From NCBI RefSeq assembly GCF_013403955.1, contig NZ_JABFDG010000001.1, positions 1,528,406-1,592,405 on the forward strand: a stretch of 64,000 nucleotides of DNA, in the 5' to 3' direction. This stretch comes from Winogradskyella vidalii (GTDB taxonomy: Bacteria > Bacteroidota > Bacteroidia > Flavobacteriales > Flavobacteriaceae). Position numbers and translations under genes: made by a program. The notes under the pieces were generated by a model. The model had not been told where the DNA came from. It saw nothing but the letters and a program-made list of their open reading frames with translations, and ran no database searches. Below are positions 8,992 through 17,669 of the stretch, piece by piece. Within the stretch, counting starts at the first letter, position 1. Each line of letters begins with the position of its first letter.

Positions 8992-9921
8992 TTATAAAAC
9001 CTGAATCCCTTCAGTATTAATCTTAGAAACATAGGTTTCAAATGCAATAGCTGTTTCCGAATATACATTTTTAATTGCTTCTTCTACAGCTTCAGCGACT
9101 GCTTTCCCCTTACTCAACATAAAAATTGAAGGTCCAGAACCTGAAATTGCGCAACCTAAAGCGCCTGCTTTTAAAGCAGCGTTTTTTACAGCATCAAAGT
9201 GCGGAATTAACTGCTTACGATAAGGTTCTATTACCACATCATTTAAAGCATCCTTTATTAAATCATAATCTGAAGTATGCAATGCATGCACCAAACTTCC
9301 AACATTGGCCCATTGTGCAATAGCGTTACTTAGCGGAATCTCTTTGGGTAAAATAGCCCTAGATTCGGAAGTCTTAATTTCAATTTGAGGATGAATTAAG
9401 GTTGCATATAAATCTGAAGGTGTTGGTAATTCTAATATTTGTAAAGGATTAGCACTTTTAACGAGTGTGAATCCACCAAAAATAGCTGGTGCTAAATTAT
9501 CGGCATGTTCGCATTGGCTGGCTAAAGCTTCACCTTTCATGGCAAAATAAGTCAGTTTTGTTTTGTCTAACGGATAGCCTAATAAAGCATTCATTCCAAA
9601 AACACTTCCTGCAGCACTTGCCGAACTGCTACCAATACCACTTCCGGGTTTTATCTTTTTATAGATTTCAATTTCGAATCCACAATCTGGCTTTAAATCT
9701 TTATACATCGCTAAAGCAGAAACTCCAGCAACATTTTTTTCGGCTTCAAAGGGTAAATCATAGCCTTCAATCTTTGTGATTCTGATGCCTTTTTCTTCCG
9801 TTTTTCTAATGACCATCTCATCACCAATGGTGTCTAAACAAAAACCGAGTACATCAAAGCCACAAGCCACGTTAGCTACGGTTGCAGGCGAAAATATTTT
9901 AATTTCGTTTTCCATATTCAT
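8992..9921 (-). CDS. thrB: Homoserine kinase
   Basis: GHMP-family kinase that phosphorylates homoserine with ATP to give O-phosphohomoserine. The 309-residue sequence has the three family motifs: FSPATVANVACGFDVLG near the start, the ATP loop KPGSGIGSSSASAAG (about residues 90-105), and GALGCAISGSGPSIFML near the C-terminus. Length is normal. Two possible ATGs are six bases apart (9921 and 9915). It lies 20 bp downstream of thrA on the same strand, so coupled expression is likely, under the leader-peptide region found upstream of thrA. Confidence 0.95.
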   Translation of the reverse strand: MNMENEIKIFSPATVANVACGFDVLGFCLDTIGDEMVIRKTEEKGIRITKIEGYDLPFEAEKNVAGVSALAMYKDLKPDCGFEIEIYKKIKPGSGIGSSSASAAGSVFGMNALLGYPLDKTKLTYFAMKGEALASQCEHADNLAPAIFGGFTLVKSANPLQILELPTPSDLYATLIHPQIEIKTSESRAILPKEIPLSNAIAQWANVGSLVHALHTSDYDLIKDALNDVVIEPYRKQLIPHFDAVKNAALKAGALGCAISGSGPSIFMLSKGKAVAEAVEEAIKNVYSETAIAFETYVSKINTEGIQVL

Positions 9922-9941
9922 TTGCCGCTAAAAGCGGTCGT

Positions 9942-12416
9942 CTAGTTATTAGCGATTCTTATAATATCTGCAAACAATCCTGAAGCTGTAACATCTGCTC
10001 CAGCACCTGCACCTTTAATAATCATAGGTTGCTCAGGGTAACGTTGTGTGTAAAACATTACGATATTGTCTTTTCCTTTTAGATTGTAAAATGGATGTCC
10101 TTCAGGAATTTCTTGAAGTCCAACTTTTGCAACACCATCATTAAACTCAGCAACAAACTTTAACTGACAGTTATGGTCTTGAGCCGATTTAAATAAGCTT
10201 TGGTAATAGGATTCTTCTTCCTTTAAAGTTTCAAAAAAATCATCCACAGAATCTGAATTTGATGCTTTTTCAGTGAGGAAACTTTCACTTTTTAGATCCG
10301 CTAACTCAATAGCATGACCACTTTCTCTAGCTAAAATTAAAACTTTTCGAGCGACGTCAATCCCGCTTAAATCAATTCTAGGGTCGGGTTCTGTAAAACC
10401 TTCTTCTTGTGCTTGTTTAACAACATCATAAAATGTAGTTTCAGCATTAAAATTGTTGAATATAAAGTTAAGACTTCCAGATAAAACAGCTTGAATAGTA
10501 TTGACTTTATCTCCAGACGTGATTAAATGTCCTAATGTATCTAAGACAGGTAAACCAGCACCAACATTGGTTTCAAATAAGAATGCTGCGTTGTATTGTC
10601 TGGATAAGGCTTTTAATTCGTTGTAATATTCAATATCACCCGAGCAAGCAATTTTGTTACAAGCCACCACAGATATACTTTCCTTAAGATAACGACTGTA
10701 AATATTAGAAACAGCTTGGTTGGCTGTAATGTCTACAAAAACAGAATTTCTTAAATTTAATTCTTTGGCATGTTCAAAGAAACCATCTAAACTAGCTTTC
10801 TCGCCGTTTTCAAGTGCTTCTTTCCAGTTTTTTAAATTGATGCCATCATCATTAACCACCATAGTTCTTGAGTTAGACAAACCGGCTATTCTCAAGTTGA
10901 TTTTAAAGTTTTCTTTAACATAAGCTTTTTGTTGTTTAATTTGTTCAATTAAACGTTCGCCAACATTACCAACACCTGTGATAAAAAGGTTGATTTGTTT
11001 GGTCTTAATTTCAAAATATTGCTCGTGTAAACTGTTGAGTGCTTTTTTAACATCGTTTTTATGAATTACGGCTGAAATATTACGTTCAGAAGCGCCTTGA
11101 GCAATGGCTCTAATATTCACGTTGTTTTTACCTAAAGTGCTAAACATTTTTCCACTAATCCCTTGGTGATTCTTCATCTTGTCACCAACTACGGCTATAA
11201 TAGATAAATCTGACTCAACAATAATAGGGTCAATTTTTAAGAGTTGAATTTCATATTCAAAAACCAAATCAATTAGTGCTTTAGCGCGTTGCGCATCGCT
11301 ATCAGCTATACCAAAACAAATAGAATGTTCTGAAGAAGATTGTGTAATTAAAATAATATTAATTTTTTCTTGGGCGAGCGCTTCAAATAAGCGTTTACTA
11401 AATCCTGGAATACCAACCATACCATTACCTTGCAAGGTTAGAAGCGCCACATTATCAATATTGCTAATCCCCTTAACAGGTGAATTATCATCAGGTTTAA
11501 TTTTTTTTGTAATTGTAGTTCCGGCGGCTTCAGGATCTAATGTGTTTTTAATTACAATCGGAATTTCCTTTTTAAGTACCGGCATTACCGTAGGTGGATA
11601 TAAAACTTTAGCACCAAAATGCGATAACTCTATGGCTTCTTGGTACGATAATTCTACAATAGGAGCGGCTTGTTTTACTAATTTAGGATTGGTAGTGTAC
11701 ATACCACTTACGTCTGTCCATATTTGTAACTCATCAGTTTCCATAGCAGCGGCTATAATGGCAGCTGTATAATCGGATCCACCTCGTCCTAGTGTTGTAA
11801 TTTCTCCAAAAACCGACTTAGATACAAAGCCTGGTAATAATACAATGGCATTAGAATTGGCACTAAAAAAGTTCTGTATGTTGCTATTTGTGGTTTTAAA
11901 ATTGACAATTGCATTATTAAAACTAGAATCGGTAATAATCAATTCTTGAGAGTTTTTTAAAACAGCATCTAATTGTCTCGATTTTAAAGTGTGAAAAATT
12001 ATAGTTGATGATAACGCTTCTCCAAAACTCAATAATTTATCTTTAGTTTTTGGCGATAATTCATTGATAAGGTAGATGCCATTTAAAAGATTTTTGAGCT
12101 CATTTAATTTTTCTGAAATAAGCTCATGAAGACTTTCTTGCTGCTTTTTAAGGGGTTCATCGTTTTCTGGGTTCAAAAACAAACCCTCAATAATAGTATT
12201 ATGAATAGACCAAATGGTATTGTATTTCTGTTTGTAGTCTAGATTTTTATCACAAGCTAAATGAGCAGCTTCTAATAACTTATCTGTTATACCACCAACG
12301 GCAGAAACAACCACTGCGATATTAGTATTTTTAGAACTTTGATCTAAAATTGAGATGACTTTATTTATATTTTCGGCTGAACCTACTGAGGTGCCACCAA
12401 ATTTGAGTACTTTCAT
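9942..12416 (-). CDS. thrA: Bifunctional aspartokinase / homoserine dehydrogenase
   Basis: An 824-residue fusion that carries out the first and third steps from aspartate to threonine. Residues 1-300 are the aspartokinase (VLKFGGTSVGSAENI, then TTLGRGGSDYTAA). Residues 310-460 are two ACT domains that usually bind threonine for feedback control. Residues 465-824 are homoserine dehydrogenase (NLFITGVGNVGERLIEQ for NAD(P), then VLSGSLNFIFNNF and EPDPRIDLSGIDVARK). Length and domain order match the ThrA/MetL type. It is the first gene of the threonine operon. A 71-bp spacer separates it from the upstream leader peptide. Confidence 0.96.
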   Translation of the reverse strand: MKVLKFGGTSVGSAENINKVISILDQSSKNTNIAVVVSAVGGITDKLLEAAHLACDKNLDYKQKYNTIWSIHNTIIEGLFLNPENDEPLKKQQESLHELISEKLNELKNLLNGIYLINELSPKTKDKLLSFGEALSSTIIFHTLKSRQLDAVLKNSQELIITDSSFNNAIVNFKTTNSNIQNFFSANSNAIVLLPGFVSKSVFGEITTLGRGGSDYTAAIIAAAMETDELQIWTDVSGMYTTNPKLVKQAAPIVELSYQEAIELSHFGAKVLYPPTVMPVLKKEIPIVIKNTLDPEAAGTTITKKIKPDDNSPVKGISNIDNVALLTLQGNGMVGIPGFSKRLFEALAQEKINIILITQSSSEHSICFGIADSDAQRAKALIDLVFEYEIQLLKIDPIIVESDLSIIAVVGDKMKNHQGISGKMFSTLGKNNVNIRAIAQGASERNISAVIHKNDVKKALNSLHEQYFEIKTKQINLFITGVGNVGERLIEQIKQQKAYVKENFKINLRIAGLSNSRTMVVNDDGINLKNWKEALENGEKASLDGFFEHAKELNLRNSVFVDITANQAVSNIYSRYLKESISVVACNKIACSGDIEYYNELKALSRQYNAAFLFETNVGAGLPVLDTLGHLITSGDKVNTIQAVLSGSLNFIFNNFNAETTFYDVVKQAQEEGFTEPDPRIDLSGIDVARKVLILARESGHAIELADLKSESFLTEKASNSDSVDDFFETLKEEESYYQSLFKSAQDHNCQLKFVAEFNDGVAKVGLQEIPEGHPFYNLKGKDNIVMFYTQRYPEQPMIIKGAGAGADVTASGLFADIIRIANN

Positions 12417-12487
12417 GTGTTTATATGTTTTAAAGAGAAATGTATTTGTCTGTTAGTGTAGACAATAAAGTGGATGGATTATATGTA

Positions 12488-12595
12488 TTATAAATTACCC
12501 CAAAGGGTAATAATCGTTGAAATGATAAACATAGAAATCGTTAGGCAATTAGCCATTTCTGATGTATTTGTTGATAGGTGTATATTTTTCGTCAT
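12488..12595 (-). CDS. Thr/Ile-rich leader peptide of the thr operon (candidate attenuator)
   Basis: A minus-strand frame of 35 codons starts with ATG at 12595, with an internal ATG at 12556 (22 codons), and ends TAA at 12488. The C-terminal half is packed with threonine and isoleucine (LTISMFIISTIITLWGNL), the two amino acids that regulate threonine operons by translation attenuation in enterobacteria. The codons ATT ACC CTT TGG GGT AAT at its end also form a hairpin (7-bp stem, TTTG loop). No T tract follows, so termination may use another fold or transcript release. The internal ATG is favoured because the outer one would leave almost no leader. Composition and position are seen; function is inferred. 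Confidence 0.55.
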   Translation of the reverse strand: MTKNIHLSTNTSEMANCLTISMFIISTIITLWGNL

Positions 12596-12602
12596 TACAA
12601 CT

Positions 12603-12610
12603 CAAATGTA
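12603..12610 (-). promoter_or_regulatory. -7 promoter box for the thr leader and operon
   Basis: The minus strand reads TACATTTG, an exact TAnnTTTG match, 7 bp before the outer ATG of the leader peptide and about 46 bp before the inner one. It places the transcription start upstream of the leader and therefore supports the leader being transcribed with thrA. The remaining bases up to 12,859 show no gene. Confidence 0.55.
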
Positions 12611-12859
12611 TTATTTTTACGACAATAAAAAAACTTATTATTTCTTTTTGAAGAATTATTAGAAAAAGCGATATCTTTTTATTAAAAACTAAACAAATTA
12701 GCCAAATACGAAAAATAACTCATTATTGTTAAATTTAATATTGAGCTTGTACATCTATAAATAAATTCACGTTTAAAATGTGTCTGATAAAGCTGTATTA
12801 TTCTTAATAATAAATACTCGTAAGTCACAAGTGAGAAAAATATAAAATAATATAATTAA

Positions 12860-14431
12860 ATGAAATTATTTTCTAAAGCCCAAATTTATGAAGGGGATAA
12901 GTTAACCACAGAACACCAAAATATTTCTTCTACAGATTTAATGGAGCGTGCCGGTATTCAGATATTTAATTGGATTCATGCGCGTATGCAAGGCGCTCAA
13001 GTTCCTATTCATGTTTTTTGTGGGATAGGTAATAACGGCGGTGATGGTTTAGTATTAGCAAGACACCTAATTACACATGGATACAATGTGTTTACTTATA
13101 TTGTTAACTGTAGTGATAAGCGATCAAAAGATTTTTTAATCAATTATGACCGTGTTAAAAACGTAACTAAAGATTGGCCAATAATGTTAAGTTGTAAGAA
13201 CGATTTTTCAGAATTTACTATTGGTACCGATGATATTATTGTAGATGCTATTTTTGGTATCGGTTTAAACCGACCTCCCAATGATTGGGTACAAGCACTA
13301 TTTCAAAAATTTAGTGCCTCAAAAGCATTTACGTTAGCTGTAGATGTTCCTTCTGGTCTATACACAGATAAAGCTGTTGAAGATGAAAAAGCTGTTGTGC
13401 ATGCCAATTATACGTTGAGTTTTCAATCACCAAAATTGGTGTTCTTTCTACCAGAAACGGCAAAGTTTACCACACAATGGGAAGTTTTAGATATAGGGAT
13501 TGACCGTGATTATCTAATGAAAACAGACACTGAAGCAGAACTGATTACAAAGCTTGAAGTATTACCAATTTATAAACCAAGAGAAAAATTCTCACACAAA
13601 GGTAACTTTGGCCATGTGATGATTTTAGGCGGGAGTTATGGTAAGATTGGTGCCGTAAATTTAGCAAGTAGAGCAGCTTTAAGTTCTGGTGCAGGTTTGG
13701 TTACGGCCTATACACCTAAATGTGGTTATCACAGTTTGCAAACCGCTATCCCTGAAGTCATGGTAATTACGGATAGTGATGACACACAGATCACGACTAT
13801 TAATTACGATATAGAACCTACGGTTATTGGACTTGGCGTAGGGCTGGGAACCTCAGATAAAACAGCGAAAGCATTAGATACTTTTTTAAAAGGTAATAAA
13901 GTACCGCTTGTAATTGATGCTGATGGTTTAAATCTTTTGTCAAAAAATAAAACCTTATTAAAATACTTACCAACTAAAACAATTATTACGCCCCATCCTA
14001 AAGAGTTAGAGCGTTTAATAGGTAAATGGACTGATGATTTTGATAAGCTGAAAAAAGTAAAGGGTTTTTCTAAAAAATATAATCTTATTGTGCTTGTTAA
14101 AGGCGCAAATTCTATAACGGTTTATAATGATAAGCTTTATATTAATTCAACCGGAAATCCAGGAATGGCGACAGGAGGAACAGGTGATGTTTTAACAGGA
14201 ATGATATCTGGACTTGTAGCGCAAGGTTACGAGCCATTGGCAGCGACAATTTTTGGCGTTTACCTGCATGGGAAATCGGCTGATATTTCTGTGGAAGATT
14301 ATGGTTATCAAAGTTTAATAGCGAGTCATATAGTAGAGACGATAGGCGAGGCTTATATCGATTTGTTTAAGCAACCCGAACAACCTAAGCAAGCAGAAGC
14401 GACTGATGAGCCCTCGCAAAAACAGCGTTGA
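12860..14431 (+). CDS. nnrD: Bifunctional NAD(P)H-hydrate epimerase / ADP-dependent dehydratase
   Basis: Repairs damaged NAD(P)H. The N-terminal YjeF-N domain (residues 1-215) epimerises hydrated NAD(P)H and contains FCGIGNNGGDGLVLARHL and AIFGIGLNRPP. The C-terminal YjeF-C/ribokinase-like domain (residues 235-500) dehydrates the S-epimer with ADP and contains HKGNFGHVMILGGSYGKIGA, ADGLNLL, TPHPKELERL and the catalytic NPGMATGGTGDVLTGMI. The order is the normal bacterial fusion. The last 20 residues are a Gln/Pro/Glu-rich tail that looks dispensable. A strong terminator follows. It stands alone between the divergent thr operon and a convergent TlpA gene. Confidence 0.94.
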   Translation: MKLFSKAQIYEGDKLTTEHQNISSTDLMERAGIQIFNWIHARMQGAQVPIHVFCGIGNNGGDGLVLARHLITHGYNVFTYIVNCSDKRSKDFLINYDRVKNVTKDWPIMLSCKNDFSEFTIGTDDIIVDAIFGIGLNRPPNDWVQALFQKFSASKAFTLAVDVPSGLYTDKAVEDEKAVVHANYTLSFQSPKLVFFLPETAKFTTQWEVLDIGIDRDYLMKTDTEAELITKLEVLPIYKPREKFSHKGNFGHVMILGGSYGKIGAVNLASRAALSSGAGLVTAYTPKCGYHSLQTAIPEVMVITDSDDTQITTINYDIEPTVIGLGVGLGTSDKTAKALDTFLKGNKVPLVIDADGLNLLSKNKTLLKYLPTKTIITPHPKELERLIGKWTDDFDKLKKVKGFSKKYNLIVLVKGANSITVYNDKLYINSTGNPGMATGGTGDVLTGMISGLVAQGYEPLAATIFGVYLHGKSADISVEDYGYQSLIASHIVETIGEAYIDLFKQPEQPKQAEATDEPSQKQR

Positions 14432-14438
14432 TAAGAAC

Positions 14439-14480
14439 AAAAAAAGCCTGATTACTTAGACGTGTAATCAGGCTTTTTTT
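14439..14480 (+). terminator. Bidirectional terminator
   Basis: A 17-bp perfect stem (14439-14455 with 14464-14480) has A and T tracts at its two ends and an 8-nt loop. It separates the plus-strand nnrD from the convergent minus-strand TlpA gene. Confidence 0.92.
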
Positions 14481-14495
14481 AGTTTCATTTTTATT

Positions 14496-15536
14496 TTAAA
14501 TTCCTAATTCGTCAAATAAAGAAACTAATGCTTTGCTTGATGGACGTGGTGCATCAGCATTTACAATGTTGCCATCAGGGTCTATAAGTAGAAATCTAGG
14601 AATACTATTTATTTTATAGTCTCTGATAAAAGTAGAGGTAAAGCCATTATCAGCCATGAGTTGAATGCCTCCTAAATCTTTATCGGCTACCATTTTTTTC
14701 CAACCTTCATAAGCGGCATCCTTATCGCCTTTATAACCTCTGCCTTCATCAACAGAAATACTTACAAATTCAATGTTTTTATCTTTATATTGTTCTTCTA
14801 CTTTTTTAAGTGAAGGAATTTCTTTTATACAAGGCCCACACCAAGTTGCCCAAATATCGAAATACACATATTTTCCTTTTAAATCAGAAAGTGACATAGT
14901 ACCACCTGCAAAATTCTCGTAGTTTTCAAAAGAAGGTGAAGGTGAGCCTTTAGGAAATGCATTTCGAGTGGCTAATTTCATTGACATAAATCTCTGTAAT
15001 TGCATGGAAGCATTCTTTATGTTTTGATCCATTTTGGCAACGCGTGTAGAATCAATTTCAGAATATTTATTTTTAATTGCCTCGTAATCATCCTGGTAAG
15101 CCTTAAGCGCATTTTTAAGGTCTTCTTCTGTACCATTAGCGATTAAGTCTTCTGTAAAATGCGTTTTAGAAATTAAGAAAGATTTTAAAGAAAAGTTGTT
15201 GATGTCAGAACCATCACCTGAAAATTCCATAGAATCTATAAAGGATTCATTATCGGTATTAAAAGATGAGACATTGTCATTTTTTAGATAGATTTGACCA
15301 TATTCATTACCATACTGAAAAGTATAATCGCCTTCGGCTACTTTTAACGTATCTTCAAAAGTACCGTCCTCATTAAGTGTAATGATTTTTTCGAACACAT
15401 TTCCTTGAAAAACCCTCAAAGTATCGTTGTTGTTTGCGTTTTCAATTTTTCCAGAAATTGTAGCGTAATCTTTGGGTTCTTCTTCTTTGCAAGTAAATAA
15501 ACTTATTGCTGTAAAAAATATTAATAATCGTTTCAT
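14496..15536 (-). CDS. DUF4369-TlpA thiol-disulfide oxidoreductase lipoprotein
   Basis: A 346-residue periplasmic lipoprotein. The ATG at 15536 starts a clean signal (MKRLLIFFTAISLFTC) with a lipobox Cys; the longer frame to 15581 adds 15 unlikely residues. Residues 30-200 are the beta-rich and helical N-terminal region typical of Bacteroidota TlpA proteins (YATISGKIENANNNDTLRV). The C-terminal thioredoxin domain carries YVYFDIWATWCGPCIKEIPS with the WCGPC site and INSIPRFLLIDPDG as the cis-Pro loop. It should reduce periplasmic disulfides; the partner is unknown. It is monocistronic between two other units. Confidence 0.88.
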   Translation of the reverse strand: MKRLLIFFTAISLFTCKEEEPKDYATISGKIENANNNDTLRVFQGNVFEKIITLNEDGTFEDTLKVAEGDYTFQYGNEYGQIYLKNDNVSSFNTDNESFIDSMEFSGDGSDINNFSLKSFLISKTHFTEDLIANGTEEDLKNALKAYQDDYEAIKNKYSEIDSTRVAKMDQNIKNASMQLQRFMSMKLATRNAFPKGSPSPSFENYENFAGGTMSLSDLKGKYVYFDIWATWCGPCIKEIPSLKKVEEQYKDKNIEFVSISVDEGRGYKGDKDAAYEGWKKMVADKDLGGIQLMADNGFTSTFIRDYKINSIPRFLLIDPDGNIVNADAPRPSSKALVSLFDELGI

Positions 15537-15662
15537 AAAAAGTAATTTGTTTATACCGTAAAAATAAACATTATAAAGCAAAATGAAACTACTAATGAAT
15601 TATTAACAAAACCTTGTAGAATCCGAAATTATTCACAATTTTTGAGGTATAAAATTACGCCA

Positions 15663-17192
15663 ATGGATAATTATCATATCATCTCATCTGAAGCTTTAGA
15701 TATTGTAACAATTTATAATATTTTCTATCAAAATAAGAAATTAAAACTTTCTGAAGCGTCTGCAAATAGTATAACGAAATGTAAATCTTATTTAGATGAA
15801 AAATTAGCGCGTGAAAAAAAACCTATGTATGGTATCAATACCGGTTTTGGGTCTCTTTATAATGTGAAAATTTCTGATACAGACTTAAGTCAACTTCAAG
15901 AAAATTTAGTAATGTCTCATGCTTGTGGTACAGGTGATCGTGTTCCAGAGGCGATTGTTAAAGTGATGCTACTCTTAAAGATTCAATCCTTGAGTTATGG
16001 CCATAGTGGTGTGCAGTTAGCTACTGTAAACAGATTGATTGATTTTTTTAATAATGATATTTTTCCATTTGTTTTTACGCAAGGTTCCTTAGGAGCATCC
16101 GGAGATTTGGCCCCTTTAGCGCATTTAGCCTTACCGTTATTAGGGAAAGGAAAGGTGGTTCATAATGGGAAGGATTATGATGCCGCAACACTTTTAAAAG
16201 AATACGATTGGGAACCTATTACGCTTGAAGCTAAAGAAGGTTTAGCCTTATTAAACGGCACACAGTTTATGAGTGCCTATGGTGTTCATTTATTGTTAAT
16301 GTCTCATAAAACATCTTTTTTGGCAGATATGATTGCTAGTGTTTCATTAGATGCTTTTGATGGTAGATTAGATCCGTTTCACGATTTAGTACATGCCGTT
16401 AGGCCACATCCAGGACAACGCAAAGTGGCTAGACGTTTTAATGAGTTTTTAAAAGGAAGTGAGCTAATTATGCGTGAAAAAGAACATGTACAAGATCCAT
16501 ATTCTTTTCGATGTATTCCTCAGGTTCATGGCGCCACAAAAGACACTTTAGATTTTGTTGAAAAAGTGATTTTAACGGAGATTAATTCCGTTACGGATAA
16601 TCCTAATATTTTTCACGAAGAAGATTTAATTATTTCTGGTGGAAACTTTCATGGGCAACCTTTGGCCTTAGCTTTAGATTACCTAAAGATTGCAATGGCA
16701 GAAATTGGAAATATATCAGAACGACGTGTTTTTCAATTAGTTTCTGGCTTAAGAGGTTTGCCGGCGTTTTTAGTGGACAATCCAGGATTAAATTCTGGGT
16801 TTATGATTCCACAATATACAGCGGCAAGTATTGTAAGTGCTAATAAGCAAATGGCATCTCCTGCAAGTATTGATAGTATTGTGTCTAGTAATGGCCAAGA
16901 AGATCATGTTAGTATGGGAGCTAATGCTGCTACGCAGGCTTATACTTTAGTTAAAAATGTAGATCGTATTATTGCTATTGAATTAATGAATGCCTCTCAG
17001 GCCTTAGAGTTTAGAAGCCCTTTGAAAACTTCACCTTTATTAGAGGCTTTTTTAGAACAATACCGAAAAGCAGTGCCGTTTATAAAAGCAGATGAAGTAT
17101 TGCACGATTCTATAGAAGCATCAATTCAATTTTTAAAAGATTTTGACATTGAAATTGATGAATTATTCTTAAATCATTATGATTTAAAGTAA
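15663..17192 (+). CDS. hutH: Histidine ammonia-lyase (HAL/PAL family)
   Basis: Removes ammonia from histidine to give urocanate. The 509-residue product, started at the ATG at 15663, has the prosthetic MIO loop GSLGASGDLAPLAHLALPLLG (written here in two parts: GSLGASGDLAPL, then AHLALPLLG). The substrate-side SHACGTGDRVP shows the Ser-His pair expected for a histidine-specific lyase, and LALLNGTQFMSAYG and the C-terminal QEDHVSMGANAA are family hallmarks. The other hut genes are not adjacent. An upstream TTG-started reading is rejected because it adds seven residues outside the fold. Regulation is not apparent from the intergenic sequence. Confidence 0.92.
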   Translation: MDNYHIISSEALDIVTIYNIFYQNKKLKLSEASANSITKCKSYLDEKLAREKKPMYGINTGFGSLYNVKISDTDLSQLQENLVMSHACGTGDRVPEAIVKVMLLLKIQSLSYGHSGVQLATVNRLIDFFNNDIFPFVFTQGSLGASGDLAPLAHLALPLLGKGKVVHNGKDYDAATLLKEYDWEPITLEAKEGLALLNGTQFMSAYGVHLLLMSHKTSFLADMIASVSLDAFDGRLDPFHDLVHAVRPHPGQRKVARRFNEFLKGSELIMREKEHVQDPYSFRCIPQVHGATKDTLDFVEKVILTEINSVTDNPNIFHEEDLIISGGNFHGQPLALALDYLKIAMAEIGNISERRVFQLVSGLRGLPAFLVDNPGLNSGFMIPQYTAASIVSANKQMASPASIDSIVSSNGQEDHVSMGANAATQAYTLVKNVDRIIAIELMNASQALEFRSPLKTSPLLEAFLEQYRKAVPFIKADEVLHDSIEASIQFLKDFDIEIDELFLNHYDLK

Positions 17193-17216
17193 AATTAAAT
17201 GAGTTTATTTAATTTT
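17191..17216. terminator. AT-only convergent hairpin after hutH
   Basis: A 10-bp A/T stem (17191-17200 with 17207-17216) overlaps the hutH stop and the stop of the minus-strand gene at 17205. It could slow polymerases from both sides but lacks GC pairs, so it is a weak terminator at best. Confidence 0.35.
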
Positions 17217-17594
17217 AATTAATTCATCAGCCCATTTAACAGCGTCTTCTAGCTCAGTAAAGATTTCAAAAGGTTTATTGAAAAATATTTTTTCTATCTG
17301 CGCGTTTATTTTAGCATGGTATTTTTTAGATACTACTGTGATACCTTTTAAGGTTTCTATCTGAGCTGTATCGTGATAAATTTTTGGGTCTACAGAATAG
17401 GAGTTAACTCTGTTAGTGATGTACACAAAGGGCTGGTTAGAAAAGTATTTTTCGTTGATTTTTATTAGTGCTCTATTGTATTTAGGGGTTACATTTACAC
17501 CTTCGTTTATTTCAACGATAACATAATGGTTATAAATTTCAACTTTACAAAAGTCTAATATAAGTGTGTCTTTCGAAATTAGAGAATCTTTCAT
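17205..17594 (-). CDS. Hypothetical protein, SpoIIAA/STAS-like
   Basis: A 129-residue soluble protein with no signal peptide. The pattern of alternating beta strands and helices (VIVEINEGVNVTPKYNRAL, then FVYITNRVNSYSVDPKIY and ITVVSKKYHAK, ending with FTELEDAVKWADELI) is like the SpoIIAA-like/STAS group, where the C-terminal helix is a common feature. Members of that group are found widely in flavobacteria without known function. It is downstream of hutH in convergent orientation and upstream of the clpC terminator, so it is a stand-alone unit. Confidence 0.55.
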   Translation of the reverse strand: MKDSLISKDTLILDFCKVEIYNHYVIVEINEGVNVTPKYNRALIKINEKYFSNQPFVYITNRVNSYSVDPKIYHDTAQIETLKGITVVSKKYHAKINAQIEKIFFNKPFEIFTELEDAVKWADELIKIK

Positions 17595-17620
17595 AATTAA
17601 AAAATATTTTATAAGGTATA

Positions 17621-17651
17621 AAAAAACTCCTTCAAAATGAAGGAGTTTTTT
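17621..17651 (-). terminator. Terminator of clpC
   Basis: A 14-bp perfect stem (17621-17634 with 17638-17651) has an AAA loop and T tracts on either strand, 19 bp after the clpC stop codon on the minus strand. Confidence 0.9.
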
Positions 17652-17669
17652 TAGAAATGTATAATCGGT

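Noticed and set aside
12474..12662. 62-codon plus-strand frame upstream of thrA
   Set aside because: It is antisense to the better supported leader peptide and promoter and has no coding signs.
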